DNA of 64,000 nt from Styela clava. Taxonomy: Eukaryota; Chordata; Ascidiacea; Stolidobranchia; Styelidae. Below the pieces are notes generated by a model. That model searched no databases, was not told the origin of the DNA, and worked only from the letters and a program-made list of their open reading frames with translations. Below are positions 45,301 to 57,530 of this stretch, in pieces. The stretch is from the NCBI RefSeq assembly GCF_964204865.1, contig NC_135250.1:1302001-1366000 (forward strand), in the 5' to 3' direction. Positions within the stretch are counted from its first letter, which is position 1, and every line of letters begins with the position of its first letter. The position numbers and the translations under genes are program-made.

Positions 45301-48300
45301 GATTTGAAATGCAACCACAAACAAGGTGTTCCGTGTTCTGATAGTGAGCAAAATATACACTCAACTGTCAAGCCTTGATGCATCCAAAACAATATCTGCA
45401 CTTGACTATGATTGCAAAAAACTTCTACATTTCTAAATTTGGCGCGTGTTTCAGTTAAGAATTTTTGACTCTGGGTCCTGGCTTTGAAAATTTCAAACTC
45501 TGATTCTGGGAAGTAATAAGTTCAAGCACATTATAAATACAGTTTTCACTTTTGTAATGTCAAATTCTGACTGAAAAGCCATGACTGGAATGAGATAAAA
45601 AGGCTTAAAATTACTTCTCGCCTACCGATTATTGAAATTTGACTCTTTAAAAATTTGCTGCTTGTTTCAGCTAAATATTTTAACGCTGACTTCTGACTAA
45701 TAAAGTCTGGAATTCGAATGTCTAAAAGTTTCAACTCCATACTTTAGAGGATTTGAAAGCTCAACCCGGCAGAGCGGGTGTGATTTTCCGCTTGTACGGC
45801 GACAACAGCATGGGGATCCGGCTCCGACCTCTTGGCCAACGGTCACTTTCATTTCGCCTGGGAGTCTCAACCACTCGACAACTCGCACTCATGGTCAGGG
45901 ATGGCCATTTCCGAATACTAAACTATTCCGAATACATTCTAAAATAATGTTTTCGAATCTGGAATTCCGAATACATTCTAAAATCGAAAATAACACATTT
46001 TGGTTAGTTTATTAAAACTCAGTGAATTAGGAAATAAGCTTCAATAAAAATATCAGAATAAAGCCACAAACCTACAATATATGTACACAATGTAATTGAT
46101 AGTTTATAGCTATCAATAAAGAATAATAGCAATTTGTGACACAGTCAGTTTATTAAAATTATTCACTTTGTACAATGAAATGATAGCCAAAGAGTTGTCT
46201 GACGCTTTCTATCATTGGTACCATGATATTACGATAATAGTCAAGTCTATTGACAAAAATACTACTTGTATTCAGTAGGGATGCGACGAATCCAAAAAGG
46301 TTCGGCTCGGCCGAATCCCGAGTATTTGTGCTGGACTCGTGTCCGAGTCCCGAGTCCAATACTTTTACATAGCTACGAAACAAATACCTAAAGTGATGCT
46401 GTTGTTCTCGTATATTGGCCGTAAATTAAAAATTCTGTATGAAAAGACTATGTAATTTGAAAACGTTGCACATAAACACTATTGCTTTCGAGACGATCAT
46501 TCTCTGAGCGACTAGTTTAAATTAGAATAAATAGGTCATATTCCCCGTCGAAGGAATACTTTGTTACCTAACTCTGATCGACCGCCGCGTCGACTGCTGA
46601 AGACGCCGCGCTCGTGTCCTGTCACGATAAATACGGGCCATAACCCACACGTTTGGAACAAATTTTTTATGGGAAATTTTTACTCATATGTTATCTTTTT
46701 TAGTCGGCGCTGATACAGACGCCCATCTCCGTGATAATTGGGGTACTAATAAAGAATTGCCAACTGTGGAAGCATCGAATAAATGTATCTTACAAATATA
46801 TCGTAACAAAATAGCTAGCTATTCTTCGTTTGAAAACCATCAATAGCGATTGTCGAATCCGCGGAAAATAAGAATGTGTAATTGTTGATTTTGATTCAAT
46901 AAGAGAGACGCAAAAGGCGAAATGTGTTATATGCTAAGTTACGGCTGTATGACACAATCATTTTCATTAATACAAATAACGGCGCTTCGAAAAGCAAAAT
47001 CAAATTTATTAACATTAATTTAGAAAGAATTCACATACGGCTCTCGCTAACAGACAGAAACGATAAATGTGAGAATTATTATGGTTTTCTTTCTGCGCCT
47101 ATCGTTATCTTAACAATTCCCAATTTTGCATAAAGCGCGCCAACACCTTTTCACATATAGAAACGTCAAACCAGATTAAGTGACGCAGGTAAATTATGTA
47201 TTATATGGAAATATTGTTTCGACTAGGTGGAAATACCATAACTCGAAACAGCACGCAATGGTAAATTTCCGGAGTTTTTATTTATTATCTAATATTAAAA
47301 TAACACAGCCACGATAGGTATTGTTCGCTTAAAATAGGGACCGTAATTTACAAACTGTGATATGAAAGATCAAATCCGGAAGATGAGGCCAGAATAAAAT
47401 TAATATGTTTATGAATTCACTAATTAATAGCTGTCTTTAATATCTTCGCCGATTTGTACTCACACTTCTGCCTGAAATATAAAAACGAAACTTCGATGTC
47501 CGGCGTTGCGTGAGAGCTGATAGTGAAAAAGGGTGCTTTAAAAATATAGTTTACCAACCATAATTAGGATGTCGGTCGCCGAAACGATCGCGGTGACAAA
47601 AAAACAATTCACGATTGTGATAAAATTACGGATAAGAAGTAAAGACGCCGCGTTGTTATCGAGTCTCCAGTCTTCTAGTAATTTTCTACTATCGGTATAT
47701 TAAAAGAAATACGGTAGTCGAATTATTCGATCAGGAAAAATTCGATTTTGCCCGTCACTAATCGCGGTGTATGTAAATAATTATTGAATAAAAATAAAAA
47801 GTCGGCCCGATTAACATCCAATTACCACGAGTAATAGTTTCCAAATTTATGCACATTTAATCGATGCGGCTTGCGAGATTGTTTTTGTACATATATACGA
47901 TTGTAACGCCACTGACATCTGCGAGTTGTACTTTTCTCTTAAAAGAACCGTAATTTTCACTATTTTATCGTTTTATTTCTAACATTTGTTTCTCTCCGGA
48001 AATAGCTAGATCATTTATGGAACGATAACAGGCGAACAGCACGACATGGTTACCGCTGATTACGGATTAATCACTGTTAGAGGATTAGCAAGTATATGCT
48101 TGAAATAGGACGTGGTAAACATTCACTAAACGACGTCTGGCACTGGAAGGCAAGCTACACGCGCAACACTGGAATTTATTCAGCTGACTTTCGCTGACAT
48201 TTTTTTGTTCTTACGGCGTCGTGAATTTGTAGTTTTGGCGCCTAGTTTTAATTTCACCGTAGAGAAAATAGATTGAACAGTCTCGTGGCAAAACAGAACG

Positions 48301-51300
48301 AAAAAGTTGAATTTCTCGTCGAATCCGCCACCAGTCTGCGCTTGACTATCGCGTGACGTATGATATCCGGGACTCGGGTAAAATCATCAAAGACTCGGGC
48401 CGAATCCGAGTATCAAATTACGAGAGATTCGGCCACGAATCCGAGTACGAGTCCGAATCTTGTCGCATCCCTAGTATTCAGATAATTGTGTATATTTTCT
48501 GAGAGTAATAAAATTTATTGTCAATACAGGCAACTGAAACAAGCAACAACAATCGAAAATCCATCATGCCTTTAAAAATTCTAATATTTAAGCATAGAGT
48601 ATTCTACTACCTACCAGTATATTTGTATATTAATTTATGTGAACCATATTGTTATTATGTGTAACATATTGTTGTGTTTGAAATTAGAAATAAATTAGTA
48701 GAGGATAGATGACCACCACTGCCAGCCGCGCAGCCAGGATTTTCGAAATCGGAAATTCCCATTGCCGCCTGTAACACCCACCGCGATTCCGCGATCGTTA
48801 AAAGAGCCGTCTTCTCAGCGTATAATGATCATCCTGTTACGTAAAATATTCAATCCGTGACAACTACGAGATTCTAAAATATCTTTATATATTAATTTAA
48901 TGTGTCCAACGTAACTCGCGGTTTCTTCTTCTTACGTCAAAAAAAACAAACATTACTATTCGGTCCACGGCGATCTGTGACCTAAAAGTACGAGATAAAC
49001 TGCCTGATGTATTTAATTTTAATACGTATTTTTGCAATCTTGCCAACTCGTTATCACCGTTAGAAAAATCTCAAATAATGATATAAAATCCTGTTAAGTG
49101 TAGAGTATAATTCATTTCATACAATGAATATACATATAAAGTTTAGCAGTAAATTAAAAATACATATTCATCGCCGCGATTGTGCCACCTGCTAAGAGAG
49201 TCGACTTTTGCAACAAATAATATAACAACGAATACAACGAGTTGTGCAAAGTGATGAATTCGTGACCGATACGGGCATATTTAAAATGTCTTGCTTTATT
49301 AATTTAATTGTCTTCAATTTAATCCGCGGTTGCGTCGACAAAATAAAATCCTCACCACTCTCATATACCATTGCAATCCGCGGTCATAAGAATAAAAACG
49401 TGTGGTAAACTGCCCGATTAAATAATGTTTCGATCCGTATTTTGCGAATTCGGCAAATATTTAGATTTTATAAAATATTTAGCTCAATCGAAATGCTGCA
49501 ACTCTGATTATTTTTAGATAAAACCGTTTGAAAAATCCATAAATCTTCTGTAACATCTCAGAGTGAAATTTATTTCATCAAAACAAAATTGATTGAATAT
49601 ACTTTGAAAATATTCGACGGCAATTTAAAGTAATGGATAATCAGGCAAATCCCGCCCTCAATTCGTGACGATATGTTTCTAAACGCCGACCAAACATAAT
49701 GTGTGCCAGAGGCACACGAAATTCTGCGATTTTCACTGCCTAGAAAAGCGTTTTTTAAATTTTCGTGGGCCTCAATAAAACTTATATTGTTCACGGTTTT
49801 ATTTTCAGTATTTCAAATTGCCGCTTTTCAATCAAAAAGTTGCGTTGTCTTTAGAAACTCGCCGCCGATGAACGTATTTACCAGATTCACAATTCCGTGC
49901 GCGTGCAAAAATAAAATAATTGTCATCGTTATCGTGGACCAAATTTGTGAAAAATTTTCGTTTTAGAGAAAATAACACAAACGTAAAGGCATTTACGGGC
50001 TAAATAACACGTTACGCTGATGAGTGATGAAAACAATCACGCGCAAGTTTCTATCGAGTATGTTTTCATTCAACGGAAACGTCTTGAGAGCGGCGTCGAA
50101 AATGTGTGACGTCACACAAATATCCGATATTCTTATGAACGCTAATTCCGATATTCGAATAACGAGATATTCGAATACATTCGAATACTTTATTCGAATT
50201 GGCCATCCCTGCTCATGGTAGACTCCATGTTTCCAGAATAGTCAGGAGGGTGGCCGGGGAAGGCCGACAAATAGATAAATATTAATCTTTGATAAAGTCT
50301 CTAGCTTGGGATTGACAGATAAAAACATTAACATTTTCAGATCTCGTACACCTCAATGGACCTCGTATTCTACAGAAATGATAGATTATATTGAACGAAA
50401 ATATTTGGGAAATATGCAATCGTTTGCAGTACCAGCTCACTTTAACATGAATCATCAGATCAATCTGAGAAATAAAACACAAGTACGTTGAGTCAATGCA
50501 TAATATGTTGCTTTTTTTGCAGGCATCGCAATTTTTTTGGTGCTCGTGAAGTATGTGCACCATCTCGGTGTACAGCCTGAACCCTAACCGGGTACACATA
50601 CTCTGTTCAGGTTGTGCGCCATCTTGGTGCACATACTTTGGGGGCTTCATTTTTTTACAACGCCTATTCATGTTCAGTGATTACCAGTTCAGCATTTCCC
50701 CCCTTTTTTCAATTCTTTTGATGTAGCCAAAACCCAGTGAAACATTCTGAAAGGACTTTTAACCCTTTCCGTGCGGTAGGCACGTATACGTACCAACGAC
50801 AAAAGTCGCTAGATTGCGGCGGGTACGTTGATGTACTCCACTGTTTTATTTAGCAATCGGTCGCAAACTGTTGGTCTAGTTTTTCCGGGTTTTAGTTTAT
50901 TGATAAAAAGTCTTCTTTGAGATTAACATAAGCGACGGTAAATCTCGCTTTCGTTTACGATGGGAATTTTATTTGCGGCGGAACGAGGGAGTGTTTTTGA
51001 AATTTATGCAAATTTCGGTGTTTTTTGGGTGGTAATAGAAGACATATTATCCCTTCCATCTACCAAAGTATTTTTATGCTATTGTTTGCCAACCACGAAG
51101 CGGTAACAGTAAAGGATTTAGCGAATATTTCTATTTTTTATCACGGTTTGAAGTTTCAACTCCCAAGAAAAAAAAATGCCCTTTTTCTATCCGGTTTGTG
51201 ACTCAGACCACCACTTTTGAAAAAACTTTTTTTTTTAATCGCCAATTGCAAGCTCTTTAAATAAGCTTTCCATCGAGCCGTCAGTGGGCAGCAGAAGATC

Positions 51301-54300
51301 ATTAGTTTTTTGTTAGTCGATCGATTAGTTGTGGGGGTACAAATGCATAAAATCGGCGTAGCAAATACGATTATTTAATAAAAAATAAAAATCGCATGGA
51401 AAGGGTTAAAGAGAGAGATTTTTTTTTTTCGTCAAACCAGAAAACAAAATGAGAAAGTCAAAGTTTACAGTAGATGGACTGGGTGGTAACGATACAACCA
51501 TTTACGATCACCCAAGTCAGTACCCCCCAAAAAGTGTAGAAAGTTTAATTATAGGAGCAAATGTATTTGATTATATTTAAGCAATATATTTGAAGTATAC
51601 CAATATACCCTCAACTTTGAATAGAAACAAGTGGAGCCCCTGTACTGTACTGGCAAAACCCTGGTTGAAAAGCACGGCTATAACTAGTGCCTTATATAGA
51701 TAGCACATTTGATTTTTAGAGTTGCTTAGCCTGATCAATAAATCGAATGATTTATATGGCTCCAACATTCTCATACCTGATTATGTTTAAATATTGATTT
51801 CATTTTTAGGAGAACAAGACAACACATTATAAAAGGGATATACAACGTGTCACACTGCATTATTCCTATCCAATCAGTTCATCCACAGTTAACCAATCAA
51901 ATCACAGACCCCACCCCCCTCCCGCCCCTCAATACCTATGGAACCTTGTTTCAAATTCTGGGAATACTAATGGTTACCCCAATACAACTTATCAGAACAG
52001 TTTCCGAAACCCGCAAAATTCTTCCACCCCCTCTGTACCCCCACTTCAAAGCAATGGATCTACTGTGACATCACAAATTGCTCTTTCATATGCTGCTATG
52101 GCTTCACAAAGGCCTTTACCCAAAACCCCTTCTGGAGCCACTGGAACATCATCTACTACTAGCAGGACAGGAAACGCAAATACTAGAAAGATATCAACAA
52201 AAAGGTACAAATCATAATTTTACAGTTTTTGATACTTTAATCAGTGGTTGTGGAACTTTTTAAGTCGCACCCCTTTTTTAGAATTTGCCAAGTCTCTCAC
52301 CTCACCACAAAAATATCTAGCTAACATTAGGCTGCAAATAACAAATATTAGTGTGAAATTGTTTTTTATTCAAATACCACGTTGAAAATATGTGGATGGG
52401 CTGTAAATATCCAAAGTAAGGCAGACAAGATCAAATCTAACAAATATTTTAGTTTCAATTAGCTTCACGTCTCCTTCTATGCCCCACCTTGTAGGGCGCA
52501 TCCTACTGTTTGAGAAACATCGCTTTAAATTCTGAGGTTTTAAGACTTTGTTTGTTGATTGTAGCTACAACAGGATTTTCTGCTATTGTTAACCAAACTG
52601 TATGATACAAACATTTAACATTTGGCGTCTCCCGAAGTGTGTGTACCAATATTTTTTGTTCACCTACTTCACATCAAGTTGTGTGAAGGGACAGAAGCCT
52701 ATGGACAGGGGGTATATTCACTTGGCTAACACAGACAGTCCCCGAACTCGTATTAGAACTAAAATAAGGAAAATCAGAATAAAATTGCCGCCTAACCCTA
52801 ACCTGATACACATACTACGGGAGTACTACGTGATTAGGAAGTAATATCTGTTTTGGTTAATCAATTGTAATGTTAGGTTTTCATATATTCGATCTTTAAG
52901 TCATAACAATTTATTATGTTTCAGCAGTGTGAAGGTTCCTCCATGTCCACCTGGTGGCATCCCGTGCACTCCAGGTAAATATAAAAAGTAAAACAGAAGA
53001 GCGATGCCCAAATACATGGACACGTAGTCCAAAACAAAGTGCTTTTTGTATCGTACTTACTGATATCAATTATCTCAGGGTCTCGCTTAGCATTGGCGAG
53101 TCGTTGCGTCGAATGGGAAACGATTGTCTTGCTTGCCGAATTAAAAACCATACTCTAGCTAAGAATAAAAATATTGTGGCAAAAAAAAAATTTGGCATAT
53201 CCAAGCTTTGTACAATTGTATATTGATATAAATGCTTGGTCAACTCAATGCTATTTGCACTCCGCTCCATTTAGATTAAAAAGTAGAATCCCGGTATCAA
53301 TAAAAACTCATAAAACTCAATACTCCAGAGCTGTGTTCTGTACCATTTTGTGTTATTTTTTCTCATAAATAGACTATTGTCACTTGTGAAACAATAATAT
53401 TATGTCAAGCTCAAAACAAAAGAGCAATTTTCATGAATATCAACACTTTTGATATGTTCCCAAATGTTATTTGAGAATGTTCCCATAAGGTTAAAAATTA
53501 AACAGCAAATTTTAGGATGAAATATCGGTCTCAAAGGACATGAATGAGGAATTAAAGTAGTAGAAAGTTATTTTTTTGAAGTGTTCCCATATGTTATTTG
53601 AAAATGTTCCCATGAATTTGAATGAAACATCAACATTTAGGGTAAAATATCGGGTCTCATAGTAATAGGAGGGAAATGGAAAAAAGGATAAAAGTAGTTT
53701 TCCTCAGGCGGCCTCCTCCAACTTATTATTTTTCGCAGGTAGCAGTACATCTATTGTTCCAATTCATGAGGTCATAAAGCATTTTATGAAGTCATTGAGC
53801 ATCGACCCAAAATCAACAGATGATTGTGCAATTTGTCAGAGCCAGCTTACAGAAACTTCTGGATTTGGACAAAGTATGTTTTCTCATTTTGTTTTAATTT
53901 TATGTTGTTTAAATTAGTAGAAGGAATGGATTTTATAGTGTAAAAGTCTGACATATGATGTCATCATGCAATGATCTGAAGCACTTTATCACTTGTTGGG
54001 TACAATTTGTCACTGTCTTTAATTAGTTCACCAACAAAAGTAACTCTTTCCTCTAGTACACTAATTCAATGCTGTTTATGAGCAGGGATGGGTGGAACTG
54101 GATAATCTAATATTTTAAATGTTTTTTAATGTTGATTATCTTGTATCTATGACATAGGCAAACTACAATGGTGGGCCGGTTCGTTCGGTAATTTAATGTG
54201 GTCCGCCTGACCCTTCCACAACCAAACTAAAACCAAATTTTAGTGTTTTAGCTAAAATTAACTCAAGGAATCTGTTGAGATTGCGATTAAATTTTAGTTT

Positions 54301-56842
54301 TTTAGTTTCTATTTTTGCTTTTGTACCATTGTAAATATTTTTCATAGAATGTAACTTTTTACGTCACACTTACATGGCCCACCAGTCTAGGTGGGCAAAA
54401 TTTATGGCCCTCGGTCCAAAACGTTGCTTATTTATCCCTGTTATAAAAATACAATTTTGGTCAAATCTCCAGAAGAATTGGTATCCAATGACGTTCAATT
54501 CGGACATATAGGAAAGTTGATATTTGCATTTGATTGGCTCTCTATCTTTGAATGTTTTGTGATTAAATAATGGGCTTATTGGTCATACTTCAATTTTTCA
54601 ATATAACATTTTTCGATTGAAACTATGCTAAAAATATTCCCTTTTTTTGGGGGGGGGGCTGTGATAAAACCATTCTCAACAAAATCATTTATCATTCTAG
54701 GCAAAGATACTTTGGAATTGAATTTGTGCAAACACATTTTCCACACTGAATGTATTGAAGCTTCGTATAGCCATAGTGTGCAGGTATGAGATTTTATAAC
54801 ACATACCTGTGGTTACATTATGCTAACTTAATTCCAACTGCTATAACTTGAATCGGCCTAAATTCTTACGATAAGATCGTGCACGCACACATGCAAAATA
54901 GCGCCGCGCTTTAATCCAATGTACACACCACTTGGCCAATTGTTGGATAAATTTTGTCACTGCCTTTAATTATTTAACCAGCGAGGGTAACTCGTTCTAT
55001 TAGTATACTAATTGAAATATCTTCACACATTTGATCTTAATTATTCTAAGTGACATCAGTGATCATGATCCACAGTTTCTGCTCCAAATTTTAATCCAAT
55101 GGTTCTGTGGTTAGAGTGTTGAACGTATCTCTTTGTCAAAGGTTTCTATGGCAACCTCTGCATGGGGAATGCAATGCCTTTGGTCTTTCTGAAAATAACA
55201 GCTGCTTATATATCAATGGGCTTGTGCGAAGACGTTTTCGCCGCGAACAGTGCAAAAATCTCTAAAGAAATTTTAAAAATAAACTTCTTACTTCTCAGAA
55301 TGGTTGCTTTGTATGTCCAGCCTGTAACAAAATGCATGGTATAAAGACAGGGACCCAGCCATCAGGGACCATGACTTATACTACATTACAAAGCCATTTG
55401 CCTGGTAAGTTGACCTTTTCTGAGATGTTATTTCAATATGGTTCTCACTTTTTAATAAAAAGTGGGATGCATTTTTCAAAAAAAAAAAATTAAGCCATGA
55501 TACTCTGATGACTGTTAGTGCTTTTACTGTTAGTAACAAAAATAAATTTCTGTTATGTGAAATTCACTACCACATGGATATTTTCCTACATACTTCTAGT
55601 GGCTCCTCCATCCATTTTGAAATACTGAAAATTTAAAATTGATTGGTTCATTAGTCTCGGAAATGAACGATTTTTTTCCAACAACAAGAATTAAGCAAAT
55701 CAATTGGTACTCCCGTAAAGTATGTGGGTTAGGCAGTGATTTCATTCCGATTTTCCTTAATTTGGTTACATTACGAGTTCGGTGACTGTGTGTGTAAGCC
55801 AAGTGAATATACCCAGGCCCATATGCTTCCGTCTCTTTACACAACTTGATGTAAAGTAGGCGAACAAAATTAGTTACCTCCATATTGGTACACACACTTT
55901 TGGAGCGCCAATTGAACTGTGATGCTCCCAAGTTCACTCAAAAAGAATTTCTTACTATTCTAATCCTGTATTCATTCACAGGTCACACCAACTGTGGGAC
56001 TATACAAGTAACATACAACATATCATCTGGCATGCAGACATCTGAGCATCCTCATCCAGGAAAACGATTCATTGCTCACGGGTTCCCGAGAGTTGGTTAT
56101 CTTCCAGATAATAATAAAGGAAGACGGGTGGGTATTGGCCTGGGTAGTAGAAAACGTTAGTCACATTTTATGAATAAATAGAATTTTTATCTCATCTCAG
56201 GAGGAAGGAAGCTAATAATTTGACATATTCATAGGGCAAACCAAAGCTATCAATGGGATAAATAAAATGGTAATCCCGAAGTATGTAAACCAAGATGGCG
56301 GACGTCGGTCCGGAATGCAGTATGTGCACCAGGTTAGGGTTAAGCCATAATTCAGGTACAAATACTACGGAAGTCACTTGGCTAGTTCCCGAAATCGTAA
56401 TAGAACTAAAATACAGAAAATTTGAATAAAATTATGGCCTTACCCTGACCTGATATACATACTACGTTCCGGTGTCCGCTATCTTAGTTCACATACTTCG
56501 GGAGTGCCAAAAACAGCCATGAGCTAAAGAATTCCACACAACTGATGATGTTTGAAAAAAACCTTCGGCATCATTTTTTTTCTTGAAGTTTTAGATTCAA
56601 ATATTTTTGTTTTTTTACAGGTTTTACTGTTGCTTATAGAAGCGTGGAAACGTCGATTAGTTTTCACGGTTGGTCAATCAAGCACGACTGGAATGGATGA
56701 TTGCGTAACATGGACCGGAATTCATCATAAAACAGAAAAAACTTCGAGGGGGGGACATGGATATCCTGATGAAGGATACTTAGATCGAGTGTTGAGTGAA
56801 CTCGCTGCTGAAGGAGTGATTGAGGAGGAGAGCAAAGCATAG
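42385..56842 (+). CDS. DTX: Deltex-family E3 ubiquitin ligase (WWE-WWE-RING-DTC), 11 exons
   Basis: Exons: 42385-42451, 42965-43117, 44810-44900, 50341-50482, 51810-52204, 52925-52974, 53739-53873, 54701-54783, 55299-55404, 55982-56127, 56621-56842. All are gt-ag and phase-consistent, giving 529 residues. WWE domain 1 is at about 13-75 ([24 protein letters not shown]). WWE domain 2 is at about 90-150 ([25 protein letters not shown]). In Drosophila Deltex and vertebrate DTX1 the paired WWEs bind Notch ankyrin repeats. A Pro/Ser/Thr-rich linker with PPHPPPAP-like runs and the segment PLPKTP covers about 165-300. The RING has CAIC (329, 332), C354, H356, H359, C362 and CPAC (378, 381). The C-terminal DTC domain (about 385-529) has [55 protein letters not shown] and GHGYPD. 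In this family the DTC binds ADP-ribose/NAD+ and, with the RING, can attach ubiquitin to ADP-ribose. Which vertebrate paralogue it matches best was not decided. Confidence 0.95.
42530..42690 (+). repeat. SINE tail in DTX intron 1
   Basis: Shares catgcatctgaaacaaatga, gacaaggactggcaaccggt, gccgtggttcaccatattat, agctgtcttataggctctcc and cacccggataag with the SINE family. Confidence 0.6.
43594..43812 (-). mobile_element. MITE with acttatcgatc-type ends, copy 4, truncated
   Basis: Reverse copy in DTX intron 2. It lacks the segment carrying 'aagtcttcggt' and begins inside the shared 'agcgacaccgcgtgtcccat' core. It ends 'atacttatcgatcgagatcg'. Confidence 0.7.
43813..44640. other. Unassigned sequence in DTX intron 2
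   Basis: No open frame, tandem repeat or terminal inverted repeat was recognised. Local composition is somewhat richer in G and C than the surroundings (for example cagcttggagctgagcagta, gttgggtcggccggt), so it could be an unrecognised transposon. Confidence 0.3.
45896..50211. mobile_element. Large hAT element, 4316 bp, in DTX intron 3, carrying a nested element
   Basis: The ends are cagggatggccatttccgaa and cgaatactttattcgaattggccatccctg. The octamer ctcatggt is identical on both flanks (45888-45895 and 50212-50219). Removing the nested element 46276-48473 leaves about 2.1 kb, close to the 2.36 kb relative at 27482-29836. Sub-repeats at about 48730-49480 include ctgcgcagcc-type motifs, 'ggcgatctgtga', 'gataaactgcctgat' and 'gcaatccgcggtcat'. 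No transposase frame is visible. Confidence 0.9.
46276..48473. mobile_element. Nested non-autonomous hAT-like element, 2198 bp
   Basis: The ends tagggatgcgacgaatcc and tcttgtcgcatcccta are inverted. Subterminal strings of 'gactcgtgtccgagtcccga' type occur at both ends. The octamer gtattcag is identical on both flanks (46268-46275 and 48474-48481). It is related to 62283-63306. No coding capacity was recognised. Confidence 0.9.
50540..50650. mobile_element. Short 'aagtatgtg' palindromic MITE, DTX intron 4
   Basis: Left: gtgctcgtgaagtatgtgca, ccatctcggtgtacagcctg. The right side is the complement: gttcaggttgtgcgccatct, tggtgcacatactttggggg. Confidence 0.7.
50763..51405. mobile_element. piggyBac-type MITE, 643 bp, DTX intron 4
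   Basis: The ends ccctttccgtgcgg and cgcatggaaaggg are inverted repeats beginning CCCTTTCC. TTAA lies immediately outside each end (50759-50762 and 51406-51409). TTAA targets with CCCTTT-type termini are diagnostic of the piggyBac superfamily. There is no transposase. Confidence 0.85.
52242..52522 (+). mobile_element. hAT MITE copy, DTX intron 5
   Basis: Begins cagtggttgtggaacttttt and ends tactgtttgagaaacatcg. The body shares gaaattgttttttattcaaa, cacgttgaaaatatgtg and aagatcaaatctaacaaata with 21767-22346. Flanks actttaat and ctttaaat suggest a decayed 8-bp duplication. Confidence 0.7.
52628..52832. mobile_element. 'aagtatgtg' MITE, long subfamily, DTX intron 5 (inverted copy)
   Basis: Runs from gtctcccgaagtgtgtgtac through ctacttcacatcaagttgtg, acttggctaacacagac and cgaactcgtattagaac to acacatactacgggagtact. 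It is the reverse complement of the copy at 55705-55912 over most of its length. Confidence 0.75.
53455..53700. repeat. Two-copy tandem duplication in DTX intron 6
   Basis: A roughly 120-bp unit starting gttcccaaatgttatttgag and containing taggatgaaatatcggtctc is followed by a second copy starting gttcccatatgttatttgaa and containing tagggtaaaatatcgggtct. Confidence 0.7.
54155..54440 (+). mobile_element. hAT-like MITE, DTX intron 7
   Basis: The second copy of the family at 32575-32868, with gtggtccgcctgaccc, aaccaaactaaaaccaaatt, cacttacatggcccaccagt and ttatggccctcggtcc, ending gcttatttatccctg. Confidence 0.6.
55705..55912. mobile_element. 'aagtatgtg' MITE, long subfamily, DTX intron 9
   Basis: Runs from ggtactcccgtaaagtatgt through acattacgagttcggtgact, gccaagtgaatatac and acacaacttgatgtaaagta to ggtacacacacttttggagc. 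It is inverted relative to 52628-52832. Confidence 0.75.
56273..56507. mobile_element. Palindromic 'aagtatgtg/ccaagatggcgg' MITE, DTX intron 10
   Basis: The left arm atcccgaagtatgtaaacca, agatggcggacgtcggtccg and cagtatgtgcaccagg pairs with the right arm atacatactacgttccggtg, tccgctatcttagttcacat and acttcgggagt. It is nearly the same length and form as 12461-12712. Confidence 0.75.
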
Positions 56843-56907
56843 TAGCTTCTTCATTCTGAACAAGGCTCAGGACAAGGGTAAAATTGCAAGCTCTCTCTCT
56901 CAACTGC

Positions 56908-57174
56908 AGTGGCGTATCTACGTTAAATGGCACCCATAGCAAAGTCTAAAAACGCGGCCCTAGATAGTTTGACAATTTGTAATGACTATCGTTGAATCGA
57001 GGTATTTGTACGTTATTATTTGAGTAAAAAAACGAGTTCCAGTTATTCCCAATTTAAAATTATTTCATTGAAACTTTTCATGATTAGTACTTTTCTAGCA
57101 GTTTTTGCGCCTCTGTTCAAAACGCAGCCATAGCAGAGCACGAGCCATGGCTGTCATATCGTAGATCCGCCACT
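56908..57174. mobile_element. hAT-like MITE downstream of DTX
   Basis: Starts cagtggcgtatctacg and ends atcgtagatccgccact, an inverted pair of the common CAGTGGCG type. No clear 8-bp duplication is seen. It begins 65 nt after the DTX stop, so it may be part of the 3' UTR. Confidence 0.6.
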
Positions 57175-57530
57175 TCATGACTGACATGGACTGGTAACCA
57201 GACGAGAAAACATGGTTCACCATAACCGCCTCATCGACTTCTCTGTTTCCGTTTTCTCCCTTTCCTCTCTTATCCCATCCACACATCCAAACAAATAATG
57301 GAGCTCCAGAAGTATGTGCACATAGATGGCGCTCAACTTGAATAGAGTATGTGCGTAGCGGTTGGAGTTCAGGTTGTGCGACATCTTGTTGCACATACTT
57401 CTGGAGTGCCCGAATAACTAGTTAAGTGGTTACCTATTCCCATGCCTGACATGGACTGGTACCCAAATGAAATCCTGCGGCAGCACTATGACTGAGTTGT
57501 CTTCGGCTTGCCTCTCGAGTGTGAAGTCTT
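57175..57530 (+). repeat. SINE tails flanking a short palindromic MITE
   Basis: Two SINE tail pieces, 57175-57290 (tgacatggactggtaaccag, atggttcaccataaccgcct) and 57440-57530 (cctgacatggactggtaccc), flank an 'aagtatgtg' MITE at 57298-57410 (gagctccagaagtatgtgca ... cacatacttctggagtgcc). The MITE appears to have split one SINE copy or joined two. Confidence 0.55.

Noticed and set aside
50282..50671. 129-codon minus-strand frame
   Set aside because: It overlaps DTX exon 4 antisense and a palindromic MITE.
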